Shown here: piece by piece, positions 7,802 through 19,588 of the stretch
How positions within the stretch are numbered: the first letter of the stretch is position 1
How the letters are laid out: each line of letters opens with the position of its first letter
Assembly: GCF_001580995.1 (NCBI RefSeq)
Contig: NZ_LHZU01000148.1
Span: forward strand, 62,001-126,000
Direction: 5' to 3'
Source of the DNA: Acetobacter senegalensis
Lineage (GTDB): Bacteria; Pseudomonadota; Alphaproteobacteria; Acetobacterales; Acetobacteraceae
Length of the DNA stretch: 64,000 bases
Translations under genes and position numbers: made by a program
Notes under the pieces: generated by a model
What the model saw: the letters and a program-made list of their open reading frames with translations, nothing else
What the model was told of the DNA's origin: nothing
Database searches by the model: none

Positions 7802-9823
7802 ATGCCTGATGCGCCTATCTCTGCCGAAGTCTCCAGCGTTGCCAAAAAGGAGAGCAGCAAGCAGCCATTGCCTTGTGGCACCTGGCCCTCCCGTGTCACG
7901 GTAGATCTGGTGGCAGGGAAAACACGCACACTTTCTGAAGTCAGTGTTGATGGGACCGTGGTGTACTGGCTGGAGCGGCGGCCCTCGGAAAAGGGGCGCA
8001 CGGTTCTCATGCGGTGGTGTGAGGCTTCCGGAAGTCAGGAGGTTCTGCCGCCCGAGTGTGATGTCGCAACACGGGTGCATGAATATGGGGGCGGGGCATA
8101 TGCTGTCCGGAACGGGCAGGTTGTCTTCTCTGACAAGCGAACAGGTGGCTTATGGGGGCAGCTTGCCGAAGATGCCACTCCTGTCTGTCTGGCACCGGGG
8201 GAGGTGCTACGTTATGCGGACCTCCGATTTGATCAGGCAGGCCATACGGTGCTGGCCGTGCGGGAAGATCATCGCACACAAGGGGAGCCAAAGGCGGCTC
8301 TTGTTGCTGTTCCCGTTGGTTCCGATCCTGTGGGGGAAGCGGCCGTGCTTTATACGGGGCCAGACTTTCTTTCTTCTCCGGCACTTTCTCCTGATGGGAC
8401 GTTTCTGGCGTGGATCGAGTGGGATCACCCCAATATGCCGTGGGATGCCACGCGCCTCTGTCTTGCCCGTGTTATGCGCGATGCGCAGGGACAGATTCGG
8501 GCGCTTGAGGATCGGCGTGCTTTAGCCGGAGAAACACAGGCCGAATCGATTCTCGAACCACGCTGGACAGACGATGGACGGTTGCTGGTCATTTCTGATC
8601 GGTCAGGCAGTTGGACCGTCTGGCGGGTAGAGTTGCCCGCTCAGTCACTGCACAATTCGGCGCAACAGGCGGATGCACCCCTTTCTGGATTGACGCCGCT
8701 CCCTATGCCGGAGGGCGAAATCGGTCAGCCGGCATGGGTGTTCGGCCAGCGCAGCTATCAGCCTCTGCCGCAGGGGAGCATTCTGGTTCTGGCTGTGCGG
8801 GAAGGGGTGACACACTGTTTGTGCGTGAGCCGCGAGGGCACAGTGACACCCTTTGCTGCGCATCCTGAACAATGTCCTGTGCCTTTGGCCAACGGCCACT
8901 TTGCATGGCTTGAAGCACCATCAGACGCCTTGCCAACGGTCGTTGTGGGCACGGTGCAGAACGGCGTGCAGCAGGTTCTTCAGCATTCTGCGGCTCTAAC
9001 CCTTTCTTCGGATGATATTTCCCGGCCCGAGACAATTCGTTTCCCGGTTGAGGAAGGAGGCGAACCACTGGGTCACGCCTTTTTCTATCCGCCAGCCAAC
9101 AGTGCTGCCCGTGTACCAGAAGGGGAGCGTCCCCCCATGATTGTGCTGGTGCATGGTGGTCCTACCGCCCGAGCGCAGGAGGGACTGTCTTTCAAGGTGC
9201 AGTGGTGGACATCCCGTGGCTTTGCTGTGCTGGATGTGAACTACGGTGGCTCCACAGGGTTCGGCAGGCAGTGGCGCGAGCGTCTGAAAGGGGCTTGGGG
9301 CGTGGTGGATGTGGCGGACTGCATTGCCGCCTGCCAGCATATGGTCAAAACCGGACGGATTGATCCGGCCCGAATCGCTATTCGGGGTTCCAGTGCTGGT
9401 GGCATGACGGTGCTGGTGGCGCTGGCATCCTCGTCTCTCTTTGCCGCCGGGGTCAGCCTGTATGGCGTGACAGACCTGCGGGCACTGGCGCAGGAGACCC
9501 ATAAATTTGAAGCACGCTATCTGGATGGACTGATAGGACCGTGGCCAGAGGCCGAATCGGTCTATCTGGCGCGCTCTCCTCTTTCCGTGGCGGCGCGCAT
9601 CCAGGCCCCCGTTCTGCTGTTGCAGGGTGCGGAAGATCAGGTGGTTCCCCCTGCTCAGGCATACGCCATGGCCGATGCCCTGAAGGCGGCAGGCACACCC
9701 TGCATTTTGCACGAATTCCCCGGTGAGGGTCACGGCTTTCGGCAGGAAAGCACCATTCGTAAGGCGTGGGAGGAAGAGCTGGCGTTTTATGGCCAGGTGT
9801 TTGGTTTTCAGCCTCAGGGCTAA
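7802..9823 (+). CDS. S9 family prolyl-oligopeptidase-type serine peptidase
   Basis: 673 residues from ATG 7802, which has AAGGAG upstream at the right distance; an in-frame ATG at 7769 lacks one. The N-terminal two thirds read as a beta-propeller with repeated strand-turn-strand units. The C-terminal alpha/beta hydrolase domain carries the catalytic triad: Ser531 in GSSAGG, Asp612 in GAEDQVVP and His644 in GEGHGF. This layout matches the S9C acylaminoacyl-peptidase/dipeptidyl aminopeptidase group, which removes residues from short peptides. No signal peptide is visible, so it is probably cytoplasmic. The gene stands alone and converges with the malic enzyme gene, the two sharing a terminator. 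Confidence 0.9.
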   Translation: MPDAPISAEVSSVAKKESSKQPLPCGTWPSRVTVDLVAGKTRTLSEVSVDGTVVYWLERRPSEKGRTVLMRWCEASGSQEVLPPECDVATRVHEYGGGAYAVRNGQVVFSDKRTGGLWGQLAEDATPVCLAPGEVLRYADLRFDQAGHTVLAVREDHRTQGEPKAALVAVPVGSDPVGEAAVLYTGPDFLSSPALSPDGTFLAWIEWDHPNMPWDATRLCLARVMRDAQGQIRALEDRRALAGETQAESILEPRWTDDGRLLVISDRSGSWTVWRVELPAQSLHNSAQQADAPLSGLTPLPMPEGEIGQPAWVFGQRSYQPLPQGSILVLAVREGVTHCLCVSREGTVTPFAAHPEQCPVPLANGHFAWLEAPSDALPTVVVGTVQNGVQQVLQHSAALTLSSDDISRPETIRFPVEEGGEPLGHAFFYPPANSAARVPEGERPPMIVLVHGGPTARAQEGLSFKVQWWTSRGFAVLDVNYGGSTGFGRQWRERLKGAWGVVDVADCIAACQHMVKTGRIDPARIAIRGSSAGGMTVLVALASSSLFAAGVSLYGVTDLRALAQETHKFEARYLDGLIGPWPEAESVYLARSPLSVAARIQAPVLLLQGAEDQVVPPAQAYAMADALKAAGTPCILHEFPGEGHGFRQESTIRKAWEEELAFYGQVFGFQPQG

Positions 9824-9902
9824 GCGGCGGGGTGACCTGTCTTAAATGTGATCACCGGCTGTCTATTCATCTGGAGCCGGAGGGCGGGTTACCCCGTTGA
9901 AG

Positions 9903-9946
9903 CAAGAAAAAGGCCGGTTCCCCCTTCAGGGAATCGGCCTTTCTTG
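9903..9946. terminator. Bidirectional rho-independent terminator
   Basis: A long hairpin with an A-rich left arm and T-rich right arm (CAAGAAAAAGGCCGGTTCCC pairing with GGGAATCGGCCTTTCTTG). It lies between two converging genes, the S9 peptidase and malic enzyme, and can serve both. Confidence 0.85.
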
Positions 9947-9982
9947 TGTCTCAGGCAATGGAGGTGTGACGCCTGAAAGCCC

Positions 9983-11620
9983 TTAGAATTCCGCGTAACG
10001 CGGAGAATAGGTCAGGCTTTCAATCCATGCCCGGATATCTGTTGGGCGGTCCACCGTGGCGGCCCCTTTTTCAAAAATGAACTCCGCAATGCGGGCTGCG
10101 GAGGTGATGGACACTTCCAGAATATCACTCTGCGGTGGGAACAACCGTCCACGTTCCTGAGAAATGGGGCTGACCTGATCCGCCAGAGCGCGGGCAGCTT
10201 CAATGACCATTTCGTTGGTAATCACGTCCGGACAGGTTGCGTAGACTGCCAGCGCCAGCGCGGGGAAAATATAAAAATTGTTGGCCTGGCCGGGGTAGAA
10301 CGTCTTGTCGTTCAGCGTGACTTCCGGGAACTGGATGCCAGCCGCAAAAAGCGCACGCCCGTTGGACCATGTATAAGCCTGCTCGGCCGTGCATTCCGCG
10401 TTAGTGCCCGGCAGGGAAAGGGCAAAGATCACGGGGCGTTCATTCAGGGCAGACATGGCTTCCACCACGTCCTGCGTAAATGCGCCGCCTGCGGTTGAAA
10501 CCCCAACCAGAACCGTTGGCTTCACGGTTTTCACCATCGCCAGCAGATCTTTCGATGCAGGCATGGTTTTGGCGTAGCGCGCCTGCTGCGGGGAAAGATC
10601 CGTGCGGGATGTTTCCAGCAATCCGTTCACATCCATCAGCGTAATGCGGGAAATGGCATCTTCTTCCGAGACACCTTCCAGTTTCATGGCGGAGACGAGC
10701 ATATCTGCCGTGCCCAGCCCTGAAGAGCCAGCACCAAGGAACAGGACACGTTGGTCAGCCAGCGATTCGCCCTTGATCTTGAGGGCCGTGATCAGCCCGG
10801 CCAGCGTAACGGCTGCCGTGCCCTGAATGTCATCATTATAGCAGCGAATCCGATCCTGATATTTTTCCAGATACCGGATGGCGTCCGTGCCTTTCCAGTC
10901 TTCAAAATGGATCACGCAGCGCGGGAACACGGCGCGCACCGCCTGAATGAATTCTTCCACAAATTCATCCAGAACCTCTTCAGACGGCGGCTCACGCCGC
11001 AGGCCCAGATAAAGCGGATCAGCGCGAAGCGCCGTGTTGGTCGTGCCAATATCAAGCTGAATGGGCAGCAGCACATCAGGCGGCACGGCACCGCAGGCGG
11101 TGTACAGATGCAGCTTGCCAATGGGGATACCCATGCCGTTTACGCCGATATCGCCCAACCCCAGAATCCGGCCGCCGGTGGTCACGCAGATGGCGCGCAC
11201 ATCCGTGACCGGCCAGTTACGCAGCACCTCTTCAATCCGGCCCTTCATTTCCAGGCTGATATACATGCCACGTGGGCGCCGATAGATGTGGCTGAACTGC
11301 TTGCACACTGTTGCCAGCGTGGGGGCGTACACAATCGGCACAAACTTGGCCGGGTTGGACATCAACACGCGGAAGAACAGGGTTTCGTTCTGGTCACGCA
11401 GGCCGCTCAGATAAATATAGCGTTCCAGATCATTGGGCTTGGCATCCAGATGCCGCTGCACCCGCTCCACCTGCCTGTCCAGACTTTCCACATGCGTTGG
11501 CAGGAGACCTTCCAGACCATAAAGGCGGCGTTCTTCCGTTGTAAACGCCGTGCCTTTGTTAAGGCGTGCGTCATTGAGGAGGGACATTCCCCGGGCAGGA
11601 GGCGGTGTGGTGCTGGGCAT
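9983..11620 (-). CDS. maeA: NAD-dependent malic enzyme (oxaloacetate-decarboxylating)
   Basis: 545 residues from ATG 11620 (MPSTTPPP), preceded by AAGG; ATG 11587 is also possible. Malic enzyme oxidatively decarboxylates malate to pyruvate. The N-terminal malic domain contains VYAPTLATVCKQFSHIYRRP with the catalytic Tyr. The cofactor domain has LGAGSSGLGTADML, and the segment CYNDDIQGTAAVTLAG carries metal-binding acidic residues. Length and the large malic domain match the SfcA/MaeA type without the phosphotransacetylase domain of the MaeB type. Other in-frame starts lie upstream, to 11668. It is a single gene downstream of the nusG terminator on the same strand, so it probably has its own promoter in the 290-base gap. 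Confidence 0.92.
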   Translation of the reverse strand: MPSTTPPPARGMSLLNDARLNKGTAFTTEERRLYGLEGLLPTHVESLDRQVERVQRHLDAKPNDLERYIYLSGLRDQNETLFFRVLMSNPAKFVPIVYAPTLATVCKQFSHIYRRPRGMYISLEMKGRIEEVLRNWPVTDVRAICVTTGGRILGLGDIGVNGMGIPIGKLHLYTACGAVPPDVLLPIQLDIGTTNTALRADPLYLGLRREPPSEEVLDEFVEEFIQAVRAVFPRCVIHFEDWKGTDAIRYLEKYQDRIRCYNDDIQGTAAVTLAGLITALKIKGESLADQRVLFLGAGSSGLGTADMLVSAMKLEGVSEEDAISRITLMDVNGLLETSRTDLSPQQARYAKTMPASKDLLAMVKTVKPTVLVGVSTAGGAFTQDVVEAMSALNERPVIFALSLPGTNAECTAEQAYTWSNGRALFAAGIQFPEVTLNDKTFYPGQANNFYIFPALALAVYATCPDVITNEMVIEAARALADQVSPISQERGRLFPPQSDILEVSITSAARIAEFIFEKGAATVDRPTDIRAWIESLTYSPRYAEF

Positions 11621-11852
11621 GGAAGACCTTTGAAAAATGGAACACAAGGCCCGCTTTATAGCGCTCAAAAGCGCGTGACGGGCAGCGGCTTTGTCTCAGG
11701 GAACGTATCAAATATCTGAAAGCTGCCGGTTGAGTTTTTCAAGATAGAGCTATGCTTTTACAGGAACAGTAAAATCGGTTTTCAAAACGGGCACCGGCAG
11801 CAAAGTCTTGGCGGCACAGATGGCCTGCTGGCAGAAAGGGAGGACCGAAAAC

Positions 11853-11881
11853 AAAAAAAGTGGCCACAAGGGCCACTTTTT
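11853..11881 (-). terminator. Terminator of secE-nusG
   Basis: The hairpin AAAAAGTGGCC / GGCCACTTTTT with a five-base loop is followed on the minus strand by a T run. It lies about 30 bases past the nusG stop and separates nusG from the malic enzyme gene. Confidence 0.85.
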
Positions 11882-11912
11882 CAGGAAATCCAGAAACTGG
11901 AACAATACCAAA

Positions 11913-12443
11913 TCAGAGCTTTTCAACCTGATTATATTCCAGATCAACCGGCGTAGACCGCCCGAAGATGGAGACGCTGACTTTCAGGCGACCCTTTTCT
12001 TCGTCAATTTCTTCAATCACGCCATTGAAGGAGGTGAACGGACCATCCGCCACGCGAATCTGTTCACCAACTTCGAACGTAACAGCCGAACGCGGATGCT
12101 GAATGCCTTCCTGCGTCTGCTTGATAATCCGTTCAGCTTCTGCTGCGGAAATGGGGGTCGGCCGGTTTCTGGTGCCCAGAAACCCCGTAACCTTGGGCGT
12201 ATCCTTGACCAGATGCCAGGATTCGTCCGTCATTTCCATTTTCACCAGCACATAGCCGGGGAAAAACTTGCGTTCAGCGTTAACTTTCTGGCCGCGGCGC
12301 ACTTCAATGACTTCTTCTGAAGGAACCAGAATCTCGTCAATGTGGTCTGCCAGACCCTTCTGCTCAGCCTGTTCGCGAATATGCTGCGCAATTTTCTTTT
12401 CGAAGCCCGAATAGACGTGGACCACGTACCAACGTTTGGCCAT
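11913..12443 (-). CDS. nusG: Transcription termination/antitermination protein NusG
   Basis: 176 residues, typical of NusG. The NGN domain begins [19 protein letters not shown], includes the [10 protein letters not shown] strand, and contains [10 protein letters not shown]. The C-terminal KOW domain contains [17 protein letters not shown] and ends LEYNQVEKL. It binds RNA polymerase and links transcription to Rho and to the ribosome. It lies 9 bases after secE, the common bacterial order. The usual next genes, rplK-rplA, are absent: a terminator and malic enzyme follow instead. Confidence 0.97.
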   Translation of the reverse strand: MAKRWYVVHVYSGFEKKIAQHIREQAEQKGLADHIDEILVPSEEVIEVRRGQKVNAERKFFPGYVLVKMEMTDESWHLVKDTPKVTGFLGTRNRPTPISAAEAERIIKQTQEGIQHPRSAVTFEVGEQIRVADGPFTSFNGVIEEIDEEKGRLKVSVSIFGRSTPVDLEYNQVEKL

Positions 12444-12452
12444 GTCGTTTCC

Positions 12453-12647
12453 TCAGCCTCCCAGTCCGAACAATTGACGCACGCCAAGACCAATCAACTG
12501 GTCAACGACGAAAAAGAACACCGATGCCATGCCTGCCATGGCAAGAACGGCACCTGTTGTAATGAGAGTGGCGCGGCGTGTGGGCCATGTAACCCGTTCG
12601 GCCTCGGCACGCACATCACGCAGAAACTTACCGGGACTGACCGACAC
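12453..12647 (-). CDS. secE: Preprotein translocase subunit SecE
   Basis: 64 residues, the short single-helix form of SecE. A cytoplasmic amphipathic helix (PGKFLRDVRAEAERVTWPTR) with the conserved VTWPTR/E motif is followed by one membrane helix of about 20 residues. It is an essential part of the SecYEG channel. It is co-oriented with nusG 9 bases downstream and tRNA-Trp 121 bases upstream, matching the widespread tRNA-Trp-secE-nusG order. Confidence 0.96.
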   Translation of the reverse strand: MSVSPGKFLRDVRAEAERVTWPTRRATLITTGAVLAMAGMASVFFFVVDQLIGLGVRQLFGLGG

Positions 12648-12768
12648 GAACCATCCTCTCTCCGCTGACTGGCCCGACGCAATGCGGGCAGACAGTGCAG
12701 CCTGAAAAACTCTTCAATTCTGTCAGGAAACGCCGCATGCGCAGCAAACTTTTCCAGCCAGCATAAAC

Positions 12769-12845
12769 TGGCAGGGGTGGAGGGTCTCGAACCCACAACC
12801 TCCGGTTTTGGAGACCGGCGCTCTAGCCAATTGAGCTACACCCCT
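12769..12845 (-). tRNA. tRNA-Trp (anticodon CCA)
   Basis: The complement folds as a cloverleaf of 77 bases including an encoded CCA. The acceptor stem is AGGGGTG/CACCCCT with discriminator G, the anticodon loop is CTCCAAA (anticodon CCA), and the T arm is GTGGGTTCGAGACCC. It lies directly upstream of secE. Confidence 0.97.
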
Positions 12846-13067
12846 GCAATGCGACTGCCGTCACTACAGGCCGAGCATAACGGAAACCCGTCAGCCTGAC
12901 CAGCCGTGCGCGGCCCTTGCAGGAGGCGGAACAAAATATGTTGTGAGGATAAAGTCAAGAGGCAGAAGACGATAACCTGCAAGATGGTGCAGATCAGGCA
13001 CAAAAAACCGCATAAACGGGGGCTTGCAGGACAGGCGGATTTTAGCGTAAAAGCATCGCCACGGAGT

Positions 13068-13141
13068 GCGGGCATAGCATAGTGGTAATGCAGTAGCCTT
13101 CCAAGCTACCGAGGAGGGTTCGATTCCCTCTGTCCGCTCCA
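13068..13141 (+). tRNA. tRNA-Gly (anticodon TCC)
   Basis: A 74-base cloverleaf including an encoded CCA: acceptor GCGGGCA/TGTCCGC with discriminator T, anticodon loop CTTCCAA (anticodon TCC), T arm GAGGGTTCGATTCCCTC. It is divergent from tRNA-Trp. Confidence 0.97.
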
Positions 13142-13655
13142 AGCTTTCCCCTACATGTTATAAAAACTGTCATTTCAGCCCTCTTAAAAGCGGCATGAGA
13201 ATGGAACAGTTTTCTTGTGTCTCGCCAGTGGGCGATATGGGGCAGAAATTTTTTTCAAAAATATGAAATTCTAACGTCACGCTGTTTTTGTGCTCCTTCC
13301 GGTGTGCCGTTTCGTGGATTCGGGGCGCGTCGTTTATTTTCTAGAAAGAGTGGACCGGCTCTGACGCCAGGTGTGTGCGGTATTACGGATGGGGTCTCCG
13401 TGCCTCAAAACGTGCGCCATATTTCTTCATCGCTCAGTCCGCTTTTTTCTCGGGCTTTGCGATGAGAGGATTCGTTTTTCCTCCCTTGGGAGCCAGAAAA
13501 CGGCCCCGATCTTAAAATTAGAGTTAAGCTGCCAGTTGCGTGGTGTGTTTCAGCATGCTAGAGGCCGCGCCGACGCATGCTTGTGGTTCCTGACGGACCA
13601 GAGGCGGAGTCATGACGTGGAATGCCGGCGCGCACAGAAGGAAAGAGCCTAAAAA
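13142..13655. other. Long leader/intergenic region upstream of the atp operon
   Basis: About 514 bases between tRNA-Gly and atpH. It must contain the atp promoter. It is more AT-rich than its surroundings near 13230-13280 and 13485-13530. The 82-codon frame at 13217-13465 has no recognisable content and no good ribosome-binding site, so it is not called. An untranslated leader or small RNA is possible but unproven. Confidence 0.4.
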
Positions 13656-14239
13656 GTGGTGGCCTCGGGCGTAACGACAGCACAACCGGTTGCTTTTGCT
13701 GCCAACGGTCTTGAAGGCCGTTATGCAACTGCGCTTTATGAACTCGCAGCAGATCAGCAGCAGCTTGACGCAGTGCTTGATGAAGGGGCGGCTCTTGCCC
13801 GCCTGATTGATGAAAGCGCGCCGCTGCGCACTGTTCTGGCTGACACACGGCTGGATATCCTCGTATCGCGCAAAGCTGTTCTGGCAGCTCTTGAAGCGCA
13901 GGGATTCAGCCAGATCATCAGAAATTTTGTTGGCGTTGTGGCTGATAACCGCCGCCTGCCTGTGCTGCGGCGCATTCTGGCCTCGCTGGATGCGCTGGCG
14001 GCGTCGCGCCGTGGTGAAGTGGTGGCCGAGGTGGTAAGCGCCCAGCCCCTTTCCACACCGCAGCGCGCCCAGCTTCAGGTTCGCCTGGCAGAGGCTGGTT
14101 ATTCCCGCGTTACAATCCGTGAGCGTGTCGACGCTTCCCTCCTCGGCGGTCTCGTCGTGCGTGTGGGAGCTAAACTTTATGACGCCAGTCTTCAGACCCG
14201 CCTGTTTCGTTTGCATTACGCCATGAAGGGAGCCGCGTG

Positions 14240-14240
<1 letters not shown>
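13656..14240 (+). CDS. atpH: F1 ATP synthase subunit delta
   Basis: 194 residues from GTG 13656 (a second GTG follows directly). GGAAAG lies about 15 bases upstream. The delta subunit joins the F1 head to the peripheral stalk of Fo. The N-terminal helical bundle starts [14 protein letters not shown] and the conserved C-terminal signature is [20 protein letters not shown]. It opens a five-gene F1 operon atpHAGDC. Fo genes are not in the window, as is usual in Alphaproteobacteria, where F1 and Fo genes are in separate operons. Its stop TGA overlaps the atpA ATG by one base. Confidence 0.95.
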
Positions 14241-15772
<1,532 letters not shown>

Positions 15773-15788
15773 GGGAGCAGGAGCATTC

Positions 15789-16685
15789 ATGGCTTCCCTC
15801 AAGGAACTCCGCGCCCGGATCGGAAGTATCAAGTCGACACGGAAGATCACCAGCGCGATGAAAATGGTCGCGGCCGCAAAACTGCGCCGCGCTCAGGCTA
15901 GTGCTGAAGCTGCCCGTCCGTACGCAGCGGCCATGCGCCGTATGCTGGCCGAACTGGCAGGCGCTGCGAAGGGGGAAGAAGGCGGTCCGCGTCTTCTGGC
16001 CGGGACAGGGCGTGATCAGATCCATCTGCTTATTCCGATCACCAGTGATCGCGGGCTGTGCGGTGGCTTCAACGCCAACGTGCACCGCCTGACACAGCAG
16101 ACCATCCGTCGGCTCCAGTCCGAAGGCAAAACTGTCAAGCTGCTGCCTGTTGGCCGTCGCGCTCTGAACTATTTCTCGCGTGAATACAGTGATCTCATCA
16201 TTGATAAGGTCAGTGGCGTCAGCGGGAAGGACGTGCCGTTCTCAGCCGCAACCGATCTTGGGAACAAGATTAATGCGCTGCTGGAAGCAGGCGAGATTGA
16301 TGTCTGCACGCTTGTTTATAACAAGTTCCGCAATGCCATGACGCAGGTTCCAGCCTGCCAGCAGCTTGTGCCGCTGGTGATGGACGATGCCGCAACCGCA
16401 GCAACTGCTCCGGAAGCTGCAGGTGACGTGGCCCAGTACGAATTTGAACCGGATGAAGCAACGCTTCTGGCAATGCTGCTTCCGAAAAATCTGCAGGTTC
16501 AGATCTACGCATCGCTGCTGGAAACAGCGGCAGGCGAGAACGGAGCCCGTATGACGGCCATGGACAACGCCACGCGGAATGCAGGCCGGTCCATTGACAG
16601 TCTGAGCAAAGTCTATAACCGGACCCGCCAGACAAACATTACTAACGAACTGATCGAAATCATCTCGGGCGCACAGGCTGTCTGA
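15789..16685 (+). CDS. atpG: F1 ATP synthase subunit gamma
   Basis: 298 residues. The central stalk subunit that rotates within the alpha/beta ring. The N-terminal coiled coil begins MASLKELRARIGSIKSTRKI, and the family end signature is TRQTNITNELIEIISGA, both highly conserved helices that form the rotor. Central motifs include LIPITSDRGLCGGFNANV. It begins 16 bases after atpA; AGGGAGCAGGAG upstream is a strong ribosome-binding site. Confidence 0.97.
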   Translation: MASLKELRARIGSIKSTRKITSAMKMVAAAKLRRAQASAEAARPYAAAMRRMLAELAGAAKGEEGGPRLLAGTGRDQIHLLIPITSDRGLCGGFNANVHRLTQQTIRRLQSEGKTVKLLPVGRRALNYFSREYSDLIIDKVSGVSGKDVPFSAATDLGNKINALLEAGEIDVCTLVYNKFRNAMTQVPACQQLVPLVMDDAATAATAPEAAGDVAQYEFEPDEATLLAMLLPKNLQVQIYASLLETAAGENGARMTAMDNATRNAGRSIDSLSKVYNRTRQTNITNELIEIISGAQAV

Positions 16686-16713
16686 GCCCGCTCGTTTGCC
16701 CCGCAGGAGCTGA

Positions 16714-18189
<1,476 letters not shown>

Positions 18190-18216
18190 TAGCCGAATTC
18201 GGGAAGGAGCACATCC

Positions 18217-18630
18217 ATGCCGATCCAGGTCGAGATTATCAGCCCTGAAAAGGTTCTGGTGTCGCGTGAAGTAGATATGGTTGTAATGCCGGGTGCGGAA
18301 GGTGATATTGCCGCCATGCCCGATCATGCCCCCATGATGCTTCTGCTCCGTGGTGGTGTTGTGTCACTGTATGAAAATGATACGGTGACAGACCGCTTTT
18401 TTGTAGGCGGTGGCTTTGCTGACATGACAGCAACCCGCTGCACCATTCTGGCAGACAAAGCTGAGCCGGTAAGCGCAATTTCTATTGATAACGCAACAGC
18501 CCAGTTGGAAGCTCTGACGGAAGCATGGGACAAAGCGGACAAGAGTGATATGTCCCGGCTGGACGTGCTTCAGGATAAAATCCTGGCGGTCCGTGCTGAA
18601 ATTGAAGCAGGCTCTTCCCACTCGGCCTGA
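18217..18630 (+). CDS. atpC: F1 ATP synthase subunit epsilon
   Basis: 137 residues. The N-terminal beta-sandwich starts MPIQVEIISPEKVLVSREV and includes the conserved PGAEGDIAAMPDHAPMM, followed by two C-terminal helices that can inhibit ATP hydrolysis. GGAAGGAG lies just upstream of ATG. It is the last gene of the operon and is followed by a strong terminator. Confidence 0.96.
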   Translation: MPIQVEIISPEKVLVSREVDMVVMPGAEGDIAAMPDHAPMMLLLRGGVVSLYENDTVTDRFFVGGGFADMTATRCTILADKAEPVSAISIDNATAQLEALTEAWDKADKSDMSRLDVLQDKILAVRAEIEAGSSHSA

Positions 18631-18664
18631 TATGTTGGTCAATAGGGTCTGTTGAAGTCCAAAC

Positions 18665-18696
18665 AAAAAGCCACCTGTTATCAGGTGGCTTTTTTT
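18665..18696 (+). terminator. Terminator of the atp operon
   Basis: The hairpin AAAAAGCCACCTG / CAGGTGGCTTTTTTT with a four-base loop and a T run begins about 35 bases after the atpC stop. Confidence 0.93.
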
Positions 18697-18991
18697 ATGC
18701 GCAGACTTTTCTACCAGAGAGCAAAATGAGGGAGCTGTTCCCGCTGCTCCGCCCAGCCTCACAAAAAGATCTTCCGCGATATCCTTTTGGGAGCCTCTTT
18801 TAGAAGGGGTGGACAGAGGCTCAAAAGCAGGCAGGCCTGCTGGGCTTGCACCTGAAGGTGTTAGCATATCTCTGAGATACTACCGATATCGAGCACACAA
18901 ATGTGCCTTTCAGCGATAAAACTTCTCCACTGCCTTCCTTCTTTCAGGTCCTTCCTCTGCGGATATTTCAGATTGTCTTCTATGGGCAGAT
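18697..18991. other. Intergenic region between converging atpC and queF
   Basis: About 295 bases with no supported gene. The 504-base minus-strand open frame that runs through it into atpC has no recognisable protein character. No further structure was recognised. Confidence 0.4.
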
Positions 18992-19462
18992 TTAGCCGCG
19001 GCCGCGATATGTGGGAACATCCTGCGAGGGAATCCAGACATCTGCCGGGGGTGCGCCTGTCTGCCAGAAGACATCAATGGGAATGCCGCCACGGGGGTAC
19101 CAATAGGCCCCAATGCGCAGCCAGACAGGCGAAAGCAGATCAACCAGTGTTGTCGCAATCTGCACAGAGCAGGCTTCGTGAAACGCGCCGTGGTTTCGGA
19201 AGCTGGTCAGGAACAGCTTGAGGGATTTGCTCTCCACAATCCACTGATCTGGCACATAATCAATGACCAGATGCGCAAAATCAGGCTGGCCAGTTACGGG
19301 GCAGAGGGACGTGAATTCCGGTGCGGTAAAGCGCACCAGGTAGCGTTTGTCAGGGTAAGGGGCTGGCACACGTTCCAGCACAGCCTCTTCCGGGCTGGTG
19401 GGGGCAGGGGTGTGGCGGCCCAACTGGGTGAGGGCGGCGCTGCCGTCGTCTGGGCGGGTCAT
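18992..19462 (-). CDS. queF: NADPH-dependent 7-cyano-7-deazaguanine reductase QueF
   Basis: 156 residues from ATG 19462, preceded by AAGGAAG; an upstream in-frame ATG (19537) has a poor context. QueF reduces preQ0 to preQ1 in queuosine synthesis. It is the short, unimodular type: nucleophile Cys54 and Asp61 in [15 protein letters not shown], the QueF motif [12 protein letters not shown] at 77-88, and HGAFHE at 91-96. The fold is related to GTP cyclohydrolase I but lacks its zinc motif. Other queuosine genes are not nearby. It is divergent from rnd with 126 bases between starts. Confidence 0.95.
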   Translation of the reverse strand: MTRPDDGSAALTQLGRHTPAPTSPEEAVLERVPAPYPDKRYLVRFTAPEFTSLCPVTGQPDFAHLVIDYVPDQWIVESKSLKLFLTSFRNHGAFHEACSVQIATTLVDLLSPVWLRIGAYWYPRGGIPIDVFWQTGAPPADVWIPSQDVPTYRGRG

Positions 19463-19588
19463 GATAAACTCTTCCTTGTGTCTCAGATAGCTCTGGATGT
19501 CGAAGCTGTAAGCCGTTTCGTCAAGCTTTTCAGGCATGGCAGCCGTGGGTCTGCTTCTTTTTCTTCTCAGGTTGTGTATGAAGGTCTT

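Noticed and set aside
12891-13142. Minus-strand ORF with an EGIEPSSVAWKATALPLCY stretch
   Set aside because: It is the translation of the antisense of tRNA-Gly, a well-known false protein.
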